DNA of 64,000 bases from Aricia agestis (GCF_905147365.1 NC_056421.1:13534001-13598000), one strand, 5' to 3'; positions 32,823-43,502 are shown, counted from the first letter of the stretch. Notes: generated by a model not told the origin, from the sequence alone. Made by a program: numbers and translations.

Positions 32823-33459
32823 GTAATATTGAATTCCCTTTTTGTTCAGTGCAACCCGATTTTTCAATAATAATAAATGAGGAAGTTATATCCTATAGGA
32901 AGAATTATTCAGGCATTAACAGGCAGTTTTTTACTTACAACCCGATGTTTTTTTTAATGATTTGACTAGAAAAATTGATTTTCCGATAAGCTAATAACCC
33001 CGTTCCATGCTTTATAATTTTACAACTATCGGATATTATAACGGCCGAAATTATAATATTAGGTATTTTTAATGTCGCTGTATCAGGCTTTAATTTTATT
33101 TGAGACAAAAAAACTACTACCGAATCGAATCATCAAGACCATGTAATTATCAACATTATATAAATCGATTAAGTTAATCGATTCAATTCCAATTTTTGTG
33201 AAACGTCATGCAGACAGGAAATCATAAAGACCGAGGAGGTCTATAAAGCGGTATGAATGATTCGGGGTTCATTGAGCTCCCATTGATAAACAGATCGGGT
33301 ACCAAACTGGTACCAAACAGGTTCTATTCGGCGGTGTAGGGGTATACTGTATTTGTGACGAAATCACTTTGAATTAAGAGATATACTTCCCAAAGTAGCC
33401 TATACCTTTACAGCATTTGTGTTCCTAAACTGAAACCGAGCATTTTTCCGCAGTACAAA
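32823..33459. other. anonymous AT-rich DNA
   Basis: No recognised gene or repeat. Confidence 0.35.
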
Positions 33460-33762
33460 TAATAATAATAATATCTATGGACGCTTCACACCACGTCAGT
33501 CTGGCCCCGTGCTAAGTACCTGAAGGACTTGTGTTATGTACCAGACGACGGAAATAATAATATTATGTAAGTATATTTAATACATATTTCCGTTTACTAA
33601 TACTATACATTATATATTTAAGATTTTTATTATATTATACACATTCAATACACATCCATGACCCAGGAACTTTGAAAACTGTTTGTTCCGTCGGCGGGAT
33701 TCGAACCCGCTACCCCCGGCTTGAGCCACCAACAGCCCACCAACTGAGCCACAGAGGAGCCC
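33460..33762 (-). mobile_element. tRNA-headed SINE, family 1, copy B
   Basis: Reverse copy of the 12608 element: (AAT)n, then GGACGCTTCACACC, TCTGGCCCCGTGCTAAGTAC, TTCCGTCGGCGGGATTCGAA (box B complement) and CAACTGAGCCACAGAGG (box A complement). It preserves both promoter boxes. Confidence 0.8.
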
Positions 33763-33911
33763 ATGTCCCTCCCCGCAGTCTAGGTACTCTACATTCTACA
33801 AATCGCCAAACACCAAAATTGGTTATGCACTTATGCCGTTTACGCGAGATAAAGGATGGATTTGCTTACTTTAACCTTATACATACATTGTCCTAAAAAA
33901 TAACAAACTTA

Positions 33912-34333
33912 TAAAATCGGCCAAGTGCGAGTCGGACTCGCGCAGAAGGGTTCCGTACCGATACAGAGCAAAAATAGGCTAAAAATTGTGTTTTTTGTAT
34001 GGGAGCCCCCCTTAAATTTTGATATTATTATTAAATATTAAAAAAAAAATGTGTGTGTAATTCAAGTGCCTACCTCTTGCTACTATTGATATAGAGTGAA
34101 AAAAGCCGAAAAAATCACGTTTGTTGTATGGGAGCCCCCCTTAAATATTAATGTTATTTTGTTTTCAGTATTTTTTGTTATAGCGGCAACAGATATACAC
34201 AATCTGTGAAAATTTCAGATGTCTAGCTATAGCGGTTCTTGAGATACAGCCTGGAGACAGACAGACGGACAGACAACGAAGTCTTAGTAATAGGGTCCCG
34301 TTTTTACCCTTTGGGTACGGAACCCTAAAAAAA
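33912..34333 (-). mobile_element. GGGTTCCGTAC microsatellite-bearing repeat, copy 2
   Basis: Full-length minus-strand copy from AAAATCGGCCAAGTGCGAGT to GGGTACGGAACCCTAAAAAA with GACAGACAGACGGACAGACA inside. Confidence 0.85.
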
Positions 34334-35125
34334 TTTGCTTCTAAAGTCATATGCGTATTTTGACGACATGTACATTTTATAAATCAATACCCCATTTATC
34401 TGTAGTCGGTTAATGCGAGGTGATCGACCTACTGCGTGTAATTATGCACTGTGGTCTGTCTGACCGGCGACCGGCCGCGGCCATTCAACAGTAGCGGTCA
34501 GACATGAATTACCGACGTAAGGCTGCGTGCACACTGACATAATGTGGCGTACCTACGGCCGCATTCACACTAACATATAATACATACAAAAAATAAAGCG
34601 ACGTACATACGCAAGAAAATATGTAAAGAATTAAGCCTGATTATCCTGGTTCTAACTACTAAAAATATATTTTAAATAATGATATGAAACATTTTGTCCA
34701 TGTCTGTTACATTAGAAAAAACGATTGATAGACAAGGAAAAAAAACTTTGCAAAAGGTATACAATATGTATACTATATTCCATAATTATTGAACTACTTT
34801 TATTAGGAAGAGTGTCAGATTATTATATTCATTTTTCCTTTCACCATTGACATTTAACACTAACCACTGACTCCATATTTGTGTCTTTTTTTTCTTATGT
34901 TTACCAGTAAAGCAAAAAAATTACTTTCCCGGGACTTAAAGTATTTTTATACCCAGCAAAGTTGTTTCAGGCATTTAGGCGTGAAGAGGTAACAGACAGA
35001 CATTAATATTATTTTTCATAACACTGGTTATTCCCTGCTTATAACAGGTGTCTGTACCTTCGCACAGGGCACAGACAAATCGCCCGGAGGCAATATCCGG
35101 CATGCGGAAGTTAGCTTTGTACGCG
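34334..35125. other. anonymous AT-rich DNA
   Basis: A fragment near 34980 (GCGTGAAGAGGTAACAGACA) matches the end of the CTAGATGACGCCCGC module. Otherwise nothing recognised. Confidence 0.4.
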
Positions 35126-35375
35126 CCGCGTCCAACATCCAACCGTATATCTGACTTTATATTAAGGGCCTGTTTCACCACTTCCTGATAAGTGCCGAAT
35201 AGTCCGACATCCATCCGTATAATGTCTGACTTTATAATATTTAGGGTCTGTTTCACCACTTCCTGATAAGGCTATCCACCAATTAACTTCACAAATCAAG
35301 TATGGAGAATCTGTCAAAAAAGTTGTGAATAGCCTATTCACCACTTTATCAGAAAGTGGTGAAACAGGCCCTAAG
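35126..35375. mobile_element. duplicated flank plus fold-back MITE, GGGCCTGTTTCACC family, copies B and C
   Basis: TCCAACATCCAACCGTATAT followed by CTGACTTTAT and the MITE arm to CTGATAAGTGCCGAATAG (35126-35205) is repeated at once as TCCGACATCCATCCGTATAA through the same arm. The second unit continues into a complete MITE ending GGTGAAACAGGCCCTAA. This is a tandem duplication of about 80 bp that copied the left MITE arm with its flank. Confidence 0.75.
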
Positions 35376-35577
35376 CCTCGTATTATATTATACAAAGTTT
35401 CCTTTCTGTCATCGAAATGCCATATTATGGAAGAAGAATTGAGTACAAAAATGGTTCCACGAAATTTACACCGAGGTGCTCTTTATGTTAGTTGTTATGC
35501 TTGGATCGGTTACAAAATTTTCGTTGCCCAGCTACGTGTTTACGTCTGAATCCATATTTGATTGCCAAAAAAAAAAA

Positions 35578-35937
35578 CACTCAACTGTGCAGGTATCTAC
35601 GAAAACTGCAGACAGCACAGGTGTCTACGACAATTACAGTACAGTGTCCAGTGCGCATATACGAAAAATGTCCAGGGGAGTGAGCCAAAATCTTTTCATT
35701 TTCGCTTCGTTATAGAATCGCCGATGAAAATGTATGGAATTAACATAAGCGTTCGTTAATATGACGTTGACGTTCGACTCGTCTTATGTCAATTCCATAT
35801 ATTTTGATCGGCAATTCTATAACGAAGCGAAAACGAAAAAGTTTCGGCTAAACGGCTAGGCGTCTACGAAAACTGTGCAGGTAGCTACGAAAACTTTACA
35901 TGTGGCTACGAAAACTGTACAAGCACCTACGAAAACC
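35578..35937 (+). repeat. degenerate 21-bp tandem array, interrupted
   Basis: After 35850 at least four units of the form GCAGGTAGCTACGAAAACT recur every 21 bases (core CTACGAAAAC). Earlier copies, less regular, lie at 35590-35670. The two parts are separated by the MITE at 35683-35849. Confidence 0.75.
35683..35849. mobile_element. fold-back MITE inside the 21-bp array
   Basis: The arms are about 67 bases: AGCCAAAATCTTTTCATTTT, CGCTTCGTTATAGAAT, CGCCGAT and TATGGAATTAACATAAG are mirrored from the right end with few mismatches. The loop is only about 30 bases. No clear target duplication. Confidence 0.8.
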
Positions 35938-36240
35938 CTACAGATATAAGAACTATGGAGGTATCAAAATGTTTGACAAGTAGCACTCTCCTACACATAG
36001 TCATCCTGCGTGCAGGACGCGACAGCCAAGCTCATATCCGTTCGGAAGCCAATACCGTATGCTCTTCACATTCTATGTAAAATTGTTTTACTATCGATCG
36101 TGTCAGCCATTGGCGCCACTAACACTTACAACTCCGTTTGGAGTGGCTTGATTTGAACGTGACTTTTTTGTCAATCATTTAAGCTAAGTACTCGCTATAG
36201 TTAGCCAACCAACACATATAAATTTAACCATTTACGCACG
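35938..36240. other. anonymous DNA
   Basis: No recognised feature. Confidence 0.35.
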
Positions 36241-36515
36241 GCTGCCTTGTGTACAGAATAGGTGTTAGTAGCTTAACGACTCGCAGATTCTGCGAGGAGG
36301 AGGACGAGACACCTATACACCTTCTCCTTGACTTTCCTTCTCTACTACAGAGCAGGAACAGGCACCTTGGTCGCCACGAATACTCATCTACAGAGGAAAT
36401 TCGTGGCACCAACCCCGACCACATCGTTCAATTTATGAGCAGATATGGTTGGGGACGGTACTCTTGCGAAGGAGTCACAGTAGATCCTCAGGGTCGCAGT
36501 GACGTCAGGGCTACT
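36241..36515 (+). pseudogene. C-terminal fragment of a Jockey/R1-like LINE polymerase
   Basis: An open frame reads RRFCEEEDETPIHLLLDFPS then LLQSRNRHLG, followed by EEIRGTNPDHIVQF, ending at a TGA at 36515-36517. The pattern FC-EEEDETP-HLL...R...LG is the C-terminal zinc-finger-like region found after the reverse transcriptase (and RNase H, when present) of insect LINEs. The first expected cysteine and the later C are changed (RRF, LDFP), and no reverse transcriptase lies upstream, so this is a 5'-truncated dead copy. It is unrelated to the LINE at 38.3 kb. Confidence 0.6.
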
Positions 36516-36517
36516 TG

Positions 36518-37061
36518 ACCTACCTTCAGCACAAAAAAATGGCTACTTGTCTCCTTCTTATCGCGATACTAAAGAGAATCGCCAATGTTCTTGTGTGAGA
36601 GAAAGAGACAAGAAGAGAAAGGTCGATTTCTACATTTTCAGTGACCTAGCTACAGTTCAAATTTCAGTTTAACATGTTCTTAGATTCACCTATAATTTAT
36701 AAGGTACGTCAGGACTCAGGAGGCTCCTACATTGCTATTTTTCTCTTGATTGCTCCTTATTCCTTAACTTAAGTAGCGCTAAAGCATTCAGTGGTGGGAC
36801 AAACAAAATAAATTGGCACAATTTAGATCTATTTATTTCGTCATAAAATCAAATCCCCAAAGAATAAAACTATTTGGGTCACCACGACGGCCCCACATTT
36901 TACGGAATATACTAATTAGGTTAATGAAATATTTGATTAATGAGTTCGGCATCGATTATTAATAGTAACGATGGGAATAAAGTCATCCAATCACCTTAAT
37001 TATTTTTTTAGTCGGTTAAATAGAGCGAAGTTATGAATTGTGATTTAGTCGTGTTTGTCAG
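36518..37061. other. anonymous DNA
   Basis: No recognised gene or repeat. Confidence 0.35.
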
Positions 37062-37490
37062 CGAAAGCGGTGGCCTAGTGAGTTGCAGACCTTATAATAC
37101 GCATTACGCACTCGATAGATTGCAGGTCCATTTCAGGAGATAATGAGAGAGAGATAATGAGGGAGAATGAGATATTTTCAAATACGGACGCTCGTACGGT
37201 AAAGGAAACATCGCATAAAACCCGCAAATTTTCTCAGACGTATTGACCTGTTCATTCCTCTGCATTTTGCCGATTTCATGAGGTAGACCGCACATCGTTG
37301 GTCGCAGACGTTTTGATCTGTTTATTCCTATGGACTAGGCCGACTATGTTGTAAGAATGCTGTTTGTGCTTAGACAATTACAGTACAGACACTTAAAACA
37401 ACCTGTTCTACACAGTGCAGTAAAGTCATTGAAAAGTGTTTACTTCGCTTTAAATATATGTATGTACTGTGTAATCATCCACGACGGATT
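37062..37490 (+). mobile_element. SINE-like repeat family 3, copy B with internal duplication
   Basis: The head AAGCGGTGGCCTAGTGAGTT resembles a box A. ACGGTAAAGGAAACATCGCA, GGACTAGGCCGACTATGTTG and AATCATCCACGACGGATT match copy A at 16020. The middle block (CCGCA...CAGACGT...TTCCTCTGCA) occurs twice, near 37210 and 37290. Confidence 0.7.
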
Positions 37491-38155
37491 CTTATAATTT
37501 TATGTTTCAAAAGGGTTTTTAACCAATGTATAACAATATAATTGTTGTACCTAAGTCCTAACCCTCTTGCTGCTATAAAAAGAAGACTGGACACAATATT
37601 ATTTTGAAATCCAACTTTTATATTCGATATTCTACAGACAAGCTTCACAATTCCCAATACACGGTGGACCAAACTTTACCGGTAGGATCGCAAAGTTTAA
37701 CACTAACTACAGTTACACAGTTAAAAATTATAACGCAGTTTGGTGTTCATGTACGATGTTATTGAACTATTGTTATAGTTAATAGTTAGTGTTTGGTCTA
37801 CCTAAACAGACTGAAATATTTGCTTAAGTTCTAAGATTACTAACATTATCTTGATGCTTGACTGTTTCAGCAAGTGCGAATCCAGGGATTCAATACACTT
37901 AATTGTATTTCAGCGTCTGCTTACATCATAGCGGGTTAACAATTTACATTTTTCAAATTCCGAATTCAGAGCATACCATGCCATTATTCGAGTAGTAAAT
38001 TACTCGTAGTCATCCAGCGCTGGATTGGATCACTGGATTGGAATAATGTAAACCGGCAATAACGCCGTCATCTTGTAGTGCCACTAGTGACTACTCGTAG
38101 CATGACAACTATGAACTATGTAATTCACACCCCAAAAGTATAATTATTTTGTACG
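37491..38155. other. anonymous DNA
   Basis: No recognised gene or repeat. Confidence 0.35.
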
Positions 38156-38283
38156 TTAAGAGACCGGACTAACCCAAAAAATCAAACATCGTCCTTCTCT
38201 CTTCACACTCACGCCCGTCTTTCATATTATGCCAGGTGAAAAAGGACGACGCGGATTCATCGCCAAATTAGTTTTTTTCAATA
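38156..38283 (+). mobile_element. truncated TTAA MITE (ATCAAACATCGTCCTTC family), copy 1
   Basis: TTAAGAG followed by AAATCAAACATCGTCCTTCT, CTTCACACTCACGCCCGTCT and AGGTGAAAAAGGACGACGCG matches the starts of 52139 and (minus) 62578. Similarity ends at about 38283, just where the LINE 5' region must begin. Confidence 0.65.
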
Positions 38284-38592
38284 ACTCGATAAATATACAA
38301 CATTTTAAAAATCCGCTAGGTTGGTTTCTCAATGATAGAGTTTTATACAATGTGTTAAAAGACCGTCCGGTGCAAGCGCAGCGAGCAGACGTGTGCATAA
38401 AGTGTTTTGCTTTAAAATAAATCGGAATAAAAGTGAAAACTGCAATTTTGAGAACTATATACACGGAACGTAAGGCTTAAAATTGAATGTGTTAACTGCA
38501 ACTTAACCGGTACGCCAGTTTGTCATTACGCAACACCTAATACAAAGTCTCGTGCACACCTAAAGAAGAAATATATCAAAGCGATAAGAATA

Positions 38593-39498
38593 ATGTGTAC
38601 TCAACATTCACCTAAGAAAACCCTAACATTTTCAATGATGTCTGAAGGCAGTTCGTCGCAACCAGATCTATCAATTCCTATTGATATAACGTCACAAGAT
38701 TATAGGGGAAAGAAGCGAAAAACCTGTGAAAGTGATTACACTAGTGAACTAAATAATTTTCGAAAAGAGATCTTAGAAATATTGAAGGAAACAACTAAAC
38801 ACCATAATCAAACTATAAGTACCATAAATGATAATACTTCTTGTATTAAAGAACAACTTCAGGACATAAAAAGCACCACGGAGTATCTGATATCTGAAAA
38901 TAATTGTCTAAAGTTAGAAATAGAGGAGCTAAAAAATAAATGCAACCTCAACGAGACAAAAATTAAAACCCTGCAAGATACCATCGATAAACAGTCCTCC
39001 TCATCAGAAGTGTCTATATTAAATAAAAGTAACTCGTATAATGAAATCATGGCGGAAATCCAGGAGCGTAATGAAAGAAGTAAAAACATAATTATTGTAG
39101 GTGTAGCCGAACAAAGCTCTTCCAAGTGGGAAGAAAGACAAGAAGCAGACAAACGTATAATAGACCAAATAATAAATACTGTCTATCCTTCTTGCCCAAG
39201 CTACAAAAGATTTATACGCCTTGGAAAATACAACAAGAATAAGTCACGGTCCTTAAAAATATGTTTCTACAATGACGAAATCCCGAAAATAGTCTTACGC
39301 AATAAAAATAAGATAAGCATAGATGGAGTGAAGATTTATCCAGACCAAACTATGCAACAACAAAATTATATGAGAAATCTCAAAATTGAATTAGAAAAAA
39401 GGAGAGAAAACGGCGAAGACAATTTGATAATAAAATATATTAAAGGGGTTCCTAAAATCATAGAAAAATCAACAATCAAAGAAAAATCAAAAAACTAG
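38593..39498 (+). CDS. LINE ORF1 protein (RNA-binding, coiled coil)
   Basis: 301 residues. ORF1 proteins of this kind coat the element RNA, form trimers or multimers, and act as nucleic-acid chaperones in the cytoplasm before reintegration. The N-terminus (1-45) is basic and serine-rich with KKRK at 40-43. Residues about 50-135 form a long heptad-like coiled coil (LLKETTKH-type and LKLEIEELKNK segments). The central region, EIQERNERSKNIIIVGVAEQ from about 155, is the RRM-like core typical of insect LINE ORF1, followed by RFIRLGKYNKNKSRSLKICF. The C-terminal part has KIELEKRRENGEDNLIIKYI and GVPKII. No CCHC zinc knuckles are present. An alternative start exists at Met15/Met16. The stop at 39496-39498 overlaps ORF2. 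Confidence 0.85.
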   Translation: MCTQHSPKKTLTFSMMSEGSSSQPDLSIPIDITSQDYRGKKRKTCESDYTSELNNFRKEILEILKETTKHHNQTISTINDNTSCIKEQLQDIKSTTEYLISENNCLKLEIEELKNKCNLNETKIKTLQDTIDKQSSSSEVSILNKSNSYNEIMAEIQERNERSKNIIIVGVAEQSSSKWEERQEADKRIIDQIINTVYPSCPSYKRFIRLGKYNKNKSRSLKICFYNDEIPKIVLRNKNKISIDGVKIYPDQTMQQQNYMRNLKIELEKRRENGEDNLIIKYIKGVPKIIEKSTIKEKSKN

Positions 39499-42401
39499 AG
39501 ACCACTAAGATATCGGAAATCGTAAACAAAACTTCACGAACAACATTTAAAATTACGGATAATTATGATGAAGTAACAACTAATACTAATAAAACAATAA
39601 ATTTTTTGTATGCTAATGCTAGAAGTCTGGTAAAAAAAGGTAAACATGATGAACTCAGGTGCATATTAAAGTCTTTGAATAAACTTATACATGTGATTGT
39701 TATAACCGAAACCTGGATTAAAAATGAGCAGGAGGCCCAAAGACTCAACCTAGAAAACTACAAACATTACTATAATTATAGGACAACGACTAAGGGGGGA
39801 GGAGTATCTATTTATGTACACCAAAATATGAAACATGAACTGTTAGAAGACAAGACTTATGAATCAAATCATTTTCTTTGGATACATCTCGAAAACCTTT
39901 CTTTAAATATTGGAGCTATATACAAACAACCTACATCAAATACAAAAAAATTTCTGGCCGAATTTAATGAACAAATATCAAGAAAAAAACGCACTATAAT
40001 ATTTGGAGATTTCAATATGAATTTACTCAGTAAAGAAAAAGATGTCAAGGAATATAAGTACATGCTTAAAGAAAATGGAATACAAATTTTGAATAAAATT
40101 GACAAAGATTACTGTACTCGTAAAACGCAGACTACCGCAACTGTAATAGACCACGTTGCTACATCTCTGAAGGATAATTTTTATCACATGACCTTAATAG
40201 ACACACCTTTCTCGGACCACAGACAGATATATTTCGAAATTAAAAGACGCCTACCTAAATTAAAAAAGAAAATAGCTTATGAAACACTGAACTATAAAAA
40301 ATTATACAACGCAATAAAGACACAAATGTCTACTAATCAAGACAACTATATTGAATTTGAAAAAGATATAATAAATTCAGTAAAACAGTCAAAGGAATTA
40401 AAATATAAATACCAAAACTCGACTAACCAAGACTGGATTAACAAGAATATAATGTGTTCAATAAATGTGAGGAATAATTTATGGAATAAGTGGCAAAAAT
40501 CACCGGGAAACGAAGACCTGAAACAACTCTTCCTGAACCAGAGACGTAAGGTACACAATTGCATTCAACAGACTAAAAAGCAGTACTACTTTAATTTATT
40601 TAATAATTGTTCTAAACAGCCGCTTAAAATGTGGAAACTTATAAATAGTTTAACTGATGGTAAAACAAGGGATCGCTATATTCCACCCAGACTACAGACT
40701 GATGCTGGCACTGCCTCAGATACACGCGAAATATGTGAATGTTTTAATTCCTTTTTCTCCACTATAGGATACGAGCTTGCGAAAAAAATTCCAAAAAAAT
40801 TTCATTCGCAACCTCGTGCCATAACTACGGTTAATTCAACTGAGAGTTTACTGTCAGAATTCCAGGAAACAAATATTGACGAAGTATCCGAAATTATAGA
40901 CAGCCTAAATGCAAATACGAGTGTAGGTCTGGATGGAATATCAACTAAATCAATTAAATGTGTTAAGGAACTTATACTAGAAAACCTTGTTAAATGTATC
41001 AATAAATGTCTTAGAGATGGTATATTTCCGGACTCCTTAAAACTTGCAAAAGTAAGCCCAATCTACAAATCTGGTGCTAAGACAGATCCCGGAAACTATC
41101 GACCAATATCGGTATTACCGATTCTATCGAAAGTCTTCGAAAAGATAATACACAAGCGGTTAACAAAATTTTTAGAGTCTAAAAACTACTTTTTTAAGAA
41201 ACAATATGGGTTTCGACCTAAATCTAATACTTTAACAGCAGCCATTGATCTAGTAACTTCGTTAAAACTAAACATTGATAACAAAAAGATAGCTTTAGGC
41301 ATATTTGTAGATTTAAAAAAAGCGTTCGATACAGTGAGTCATAGTAAACTTTTATCCAAGTTAAGAAGTGCTGGTATTGATGGTCAGGCTTATAAAGTAA
41401 TAGAATCTTATCTGTCAAATAGGCAACAAATTACGAAATTGGATAACGCACAAAGTGAACCTAAAACGATAGACTTTGGTGTGCCGCAAGGATCGATACT
41501 GGGGCCATTATTATTCCTAATTTATATCAACGATTTGCATAAATTAGGTCTTCAAGGTGATATTACTTTATACGCAGATGACACTAGCCTCTTTTATTTT
41601 GGTCACTCGATAATCAATATTATAAAAAAAGCACAAAAAGATCTTAACCTGCTATATGATTGGATGCAAAACAACCTACTTACAATTAATACATCTAAAA
41701 CAAACTATATTATTTTTTCTGCACTAAATAAAAAAATTCCAAAATATCCCTCACTTACTATCAATAATGACCCTATAAGCGAAGTTAGTAAAGAGAAATA
41801 TCTTGGTTTAATTCTTGACAATAGATTAAATTGGAAATCTCATTTAGAATACATAAAGAAAAAACTTATACCATTATGTGGCACATTTCGCTACATATCC
41901 CATTGTTTCCCTAAATCGGTAAAATACCTAATATATAATTCGATGGTAAAGCCCCACTTAGAATACCTAATAGAAATATGGGGAACTGCATTTAAAACTG
42001 ATCTCAAAGTGCTTCAAACAATGCAAAATAAGATAATAAAAGCCCTATTTAACTATAATTTTTTAGAAAATACAGAAAAAATCTATGAAGAAACAAAAAT
42101 TCTTACGGTAAACCAAACTTATAAACTTAATACATGCATCTTGATCAAAAAAATCTTAAATAATGAAATAAATACCCAAATAAAATTTACTACTAAAGGT
42201 TGTTTTCAAAAAATCAAAACTAGACAGGCAAATAATATCTCTTTAAAAAATCCTAGGACAAACTATGGAAAGAAATGCATTTTATTTGAAGGAGCGCAAA
42301 TTTACAATAAACTACCATTAGATATTAAGCAGGCAAAATCTTTAAATACATTTAAAAAGAAATTAAAAGCACATATCATAGAAAATACCACAATTACTTA
42401 A
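39456..42401 (+). CDS. LINE ORF2 polyprotein: AP endonuclease plus reverse transcriptase
   Basis: The frame is open from 39456 to TAA at 42401 (981 codons). Numbering from the TTG at 39606, the endonuclease (1-220) has NARS at 4-7, TETW at 34-37, GAIYKQPT at 103-110, GDFNMN at 134-139, IDH at 181-183 and SDHR at 203-206. The reverse transcriptase (about 470-735) has NYRPISVLP, FVDLKKAFD (567-575), GVPQGSILGPLLF (625-637) and the catalytic YADD (656-659). The C-terminus has RTNYG and FEGAQIYNKLP, typical of CR1-group elements; there is no RNase H domain. The first in-frame ATG is residue 75, inside the endonuclease, so translation must begin at a non-AUG codon or be coupled to ORF1, whose stop lies 43 bases inside this frame. 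All catalytic residues appear intact. It nicks the target and primes reverse transcription there. Confidence 0.9.
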   Translation, partial: NHRKINNQRKIKKLETTKISEIVNKTSRTTFKITDNYDEVTTNTNKTINFLYANARSLVKKGKHDELRCILKSLNKLIHVIVITETWIKNEQEAQRLNLENYKHYYNYRTTTKGGGVSIYVHQNMKHELLEDKTYESNHFLWIHLENLSLNIGAIYKQPTSNTKKFLAEFNEQISRKKRTIIFGDFNMNLLSKEKDVKEYKYMLKENGIQILNKIDKDYCTRKTQTTATVIDHVATSLKDNFYHMTLIDTPFSDHRQIYFEIKRRLPKLKKKIAYETLNYKKLYNAIKTQMSTNQDNYIEFEKDIINSVKQSKELKYKYQNSTNQDWINKNIMCSINVRNNLWNKWQKSPGNEDLKQLFLNQRRKVHNCIQQTKKQYYFNLFNNCSKQPLKMWKLINSLTDGKTRDRYIPPRLQTDAGTASDTREICECFNSFFSTIGYELAKKIPKKFHSQPRAITTVNSTESLLSEFQETNIDEVSEIIDSLNANTSVGLDGISTKSIKCVKELILENLVKCINKCLRDGIFPDSLKLAKVSPIYKSGAKTDPGNYRPISVLPILSKVFEKIIHKRLTKFLESKNYFFKKQYGFRPKSNTLTAAIDLVTSLKLNIDNKKIALGIFVDLKKAFDTVSHSKLLSKLRSAGIDGQAYKVIESYLSNRQQITKLDNAQSEPKTIDFGVPQGSILGPLLFLIYINDLHKLGLQGDITLYADDTSLFYFGHSIINIIKKAQKDLNLLYDWMQNNLLTINTSKTNYIIFSALNKKIPKYPSLTINNDPISEVSKEKYLGLILDNRLNWKSHLEYIKKKLIPLCGTFRYISHCFPKSVKYLIYNSMVKPHLEYLIEIWGTAFKTDLKVLQTMQNKIIKALFNYNFLENTEKIYEETKILTVNQTYKLNTCILIKKILNNEINTQIKFTTKGCFQKIKTRQANNISLKNPRTNYGKKCILFEGAQIYNKLPLDIKQAKSLNTFKKKLKAHIIENTTIT

Positions 42402-43090
42402 GATTAGAAACATAATATTTAATAAGTTTGTATTGTACTGATGTGTCTTGTCTTAGCTATTAAGGTTTAAATCATAACAAGAATGAAATATCGAAATCAG
42501 TTCAGCCGTTCTCGAGTTTAGTGCTAAAAATACATTCTGCTATCCATTTTATTTTAATTTTTAAATTACAGATCAAAATTAGCATCAATAACAAATCAAA
42601 TCAACAATAATATATCTTCTGCATATTATATTAGATATATCTTGACAGTGTGCGCGAGCCTTAGATAACACAGAGCTCGATATTTTTATGTACCCTACAC
42701 TTTTGAATACAAAAAATTATTACAGTAATTAACAGTTATAAACTTGTATTGAGACAATTTGGACTTTGTTATGTTCTCTGAAGATATCAAAATGTAATTT
42801 ATAATTATAAGTTTATGAAAATGTGTAACAGAAGTACCAAAATATAAATAGGTAGGTTGTGCAGTGTAGTAAGCCGGCCGGTGTGTGATGTGCCGTGTGT
42901 CAAACGAATTTCTTTGACCTATATTGCAGAAAGATGTGTTCAAATTATAATAACTGTAAGTATAAGTATTATTTATGTTATATATAAGCTGTGTCTTGCG
43001 CTAGAATAAGTTTGCTTATTATTAGTCAATGTTCTCAAGTAAGTGAATTATTGTAATTCTTTTTGAGAAATAAAGTCTTTAACCGTAAAA

Positions 43091-43500
43091 TATTAACTTA
43101 GTTCAATGCACGGTTATAGCAATAAATGAAAAATTCGTGAAAATTAGATTAGATGCATCTTTGTGATTTTTTTATATATCCTGTTTTTGCTCTTCAAGAT
43201 CGAATTCTTGGAAATATAATGTAGTATCTAATTTTAGAAAATGAAACAATACGGGGCTTATTCCAAGTATAAAAATGAACTATAAAATCGAAAATTTTGG
43301 TTTAGTCGTCCCCTTAATCTGAAACTAATAAAATAGTGTAAATAGAATATTATTGCAACGGTTCGACGCTAGTGGCAGCACCACCATAGACAGTAAACTA
43401 AAAAATTTGTTCGACGTATAACAACGTTTCTGTCAAAATTCTGCTACGATGTGTGCATAATATTCCCTATTTTGAGTGACAGCCGCTTTCCATCTAAACT
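43091..43500. other. anonymous DNA
   Basis: TTGTTCGACGTATAACAACG with TCTGTCAAAATTCTGCTACG (43407-43450) resembles 51903-51950, an unclassified repeat fragment. Confidence 0.35.
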
Positions 43501-43502
43501 GT

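Larger units (their letters stand above)
38284..43085 (+). mobile_element. apparently intact CR1/Daphne-like non-LTR retrotransposon
   Basis: The element comprises a 5' leader of roughly 300 bases, ORF1 (38593-39498), overlapping ORF2 (to 42401) and a 3' untranslated region of about 680 bases with AATAAA at 43069-43074. The 3' region contains AAATCAGTTCAGCCGTTCTC, a word common in lepidopteran LINE ends. Both outer boundaries are estimates: the 5' one from where MITE similarity stops, the 3' one from the polyadenylation signal; no target duplication was found. With no stop codon or frameshift in either frame, the copy is likely young. Confidence 0.8.

Noticed and set aside
35578..35937. Short spaced repeats that might suggest a CRISPR array
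   Set aside because: Units are contiguous, degenerate and lack unique spacers; eukaryotic sequence context.
38859..39152. 97-codon minus-strand frame
   Set aside because: Antisense shadow of LINE ORF1.
43069..43074. AATAAA as the polyadenylation signal of a host gene
   Set aside because: It lies in the 3' region of the LINE; no host exon nearby.
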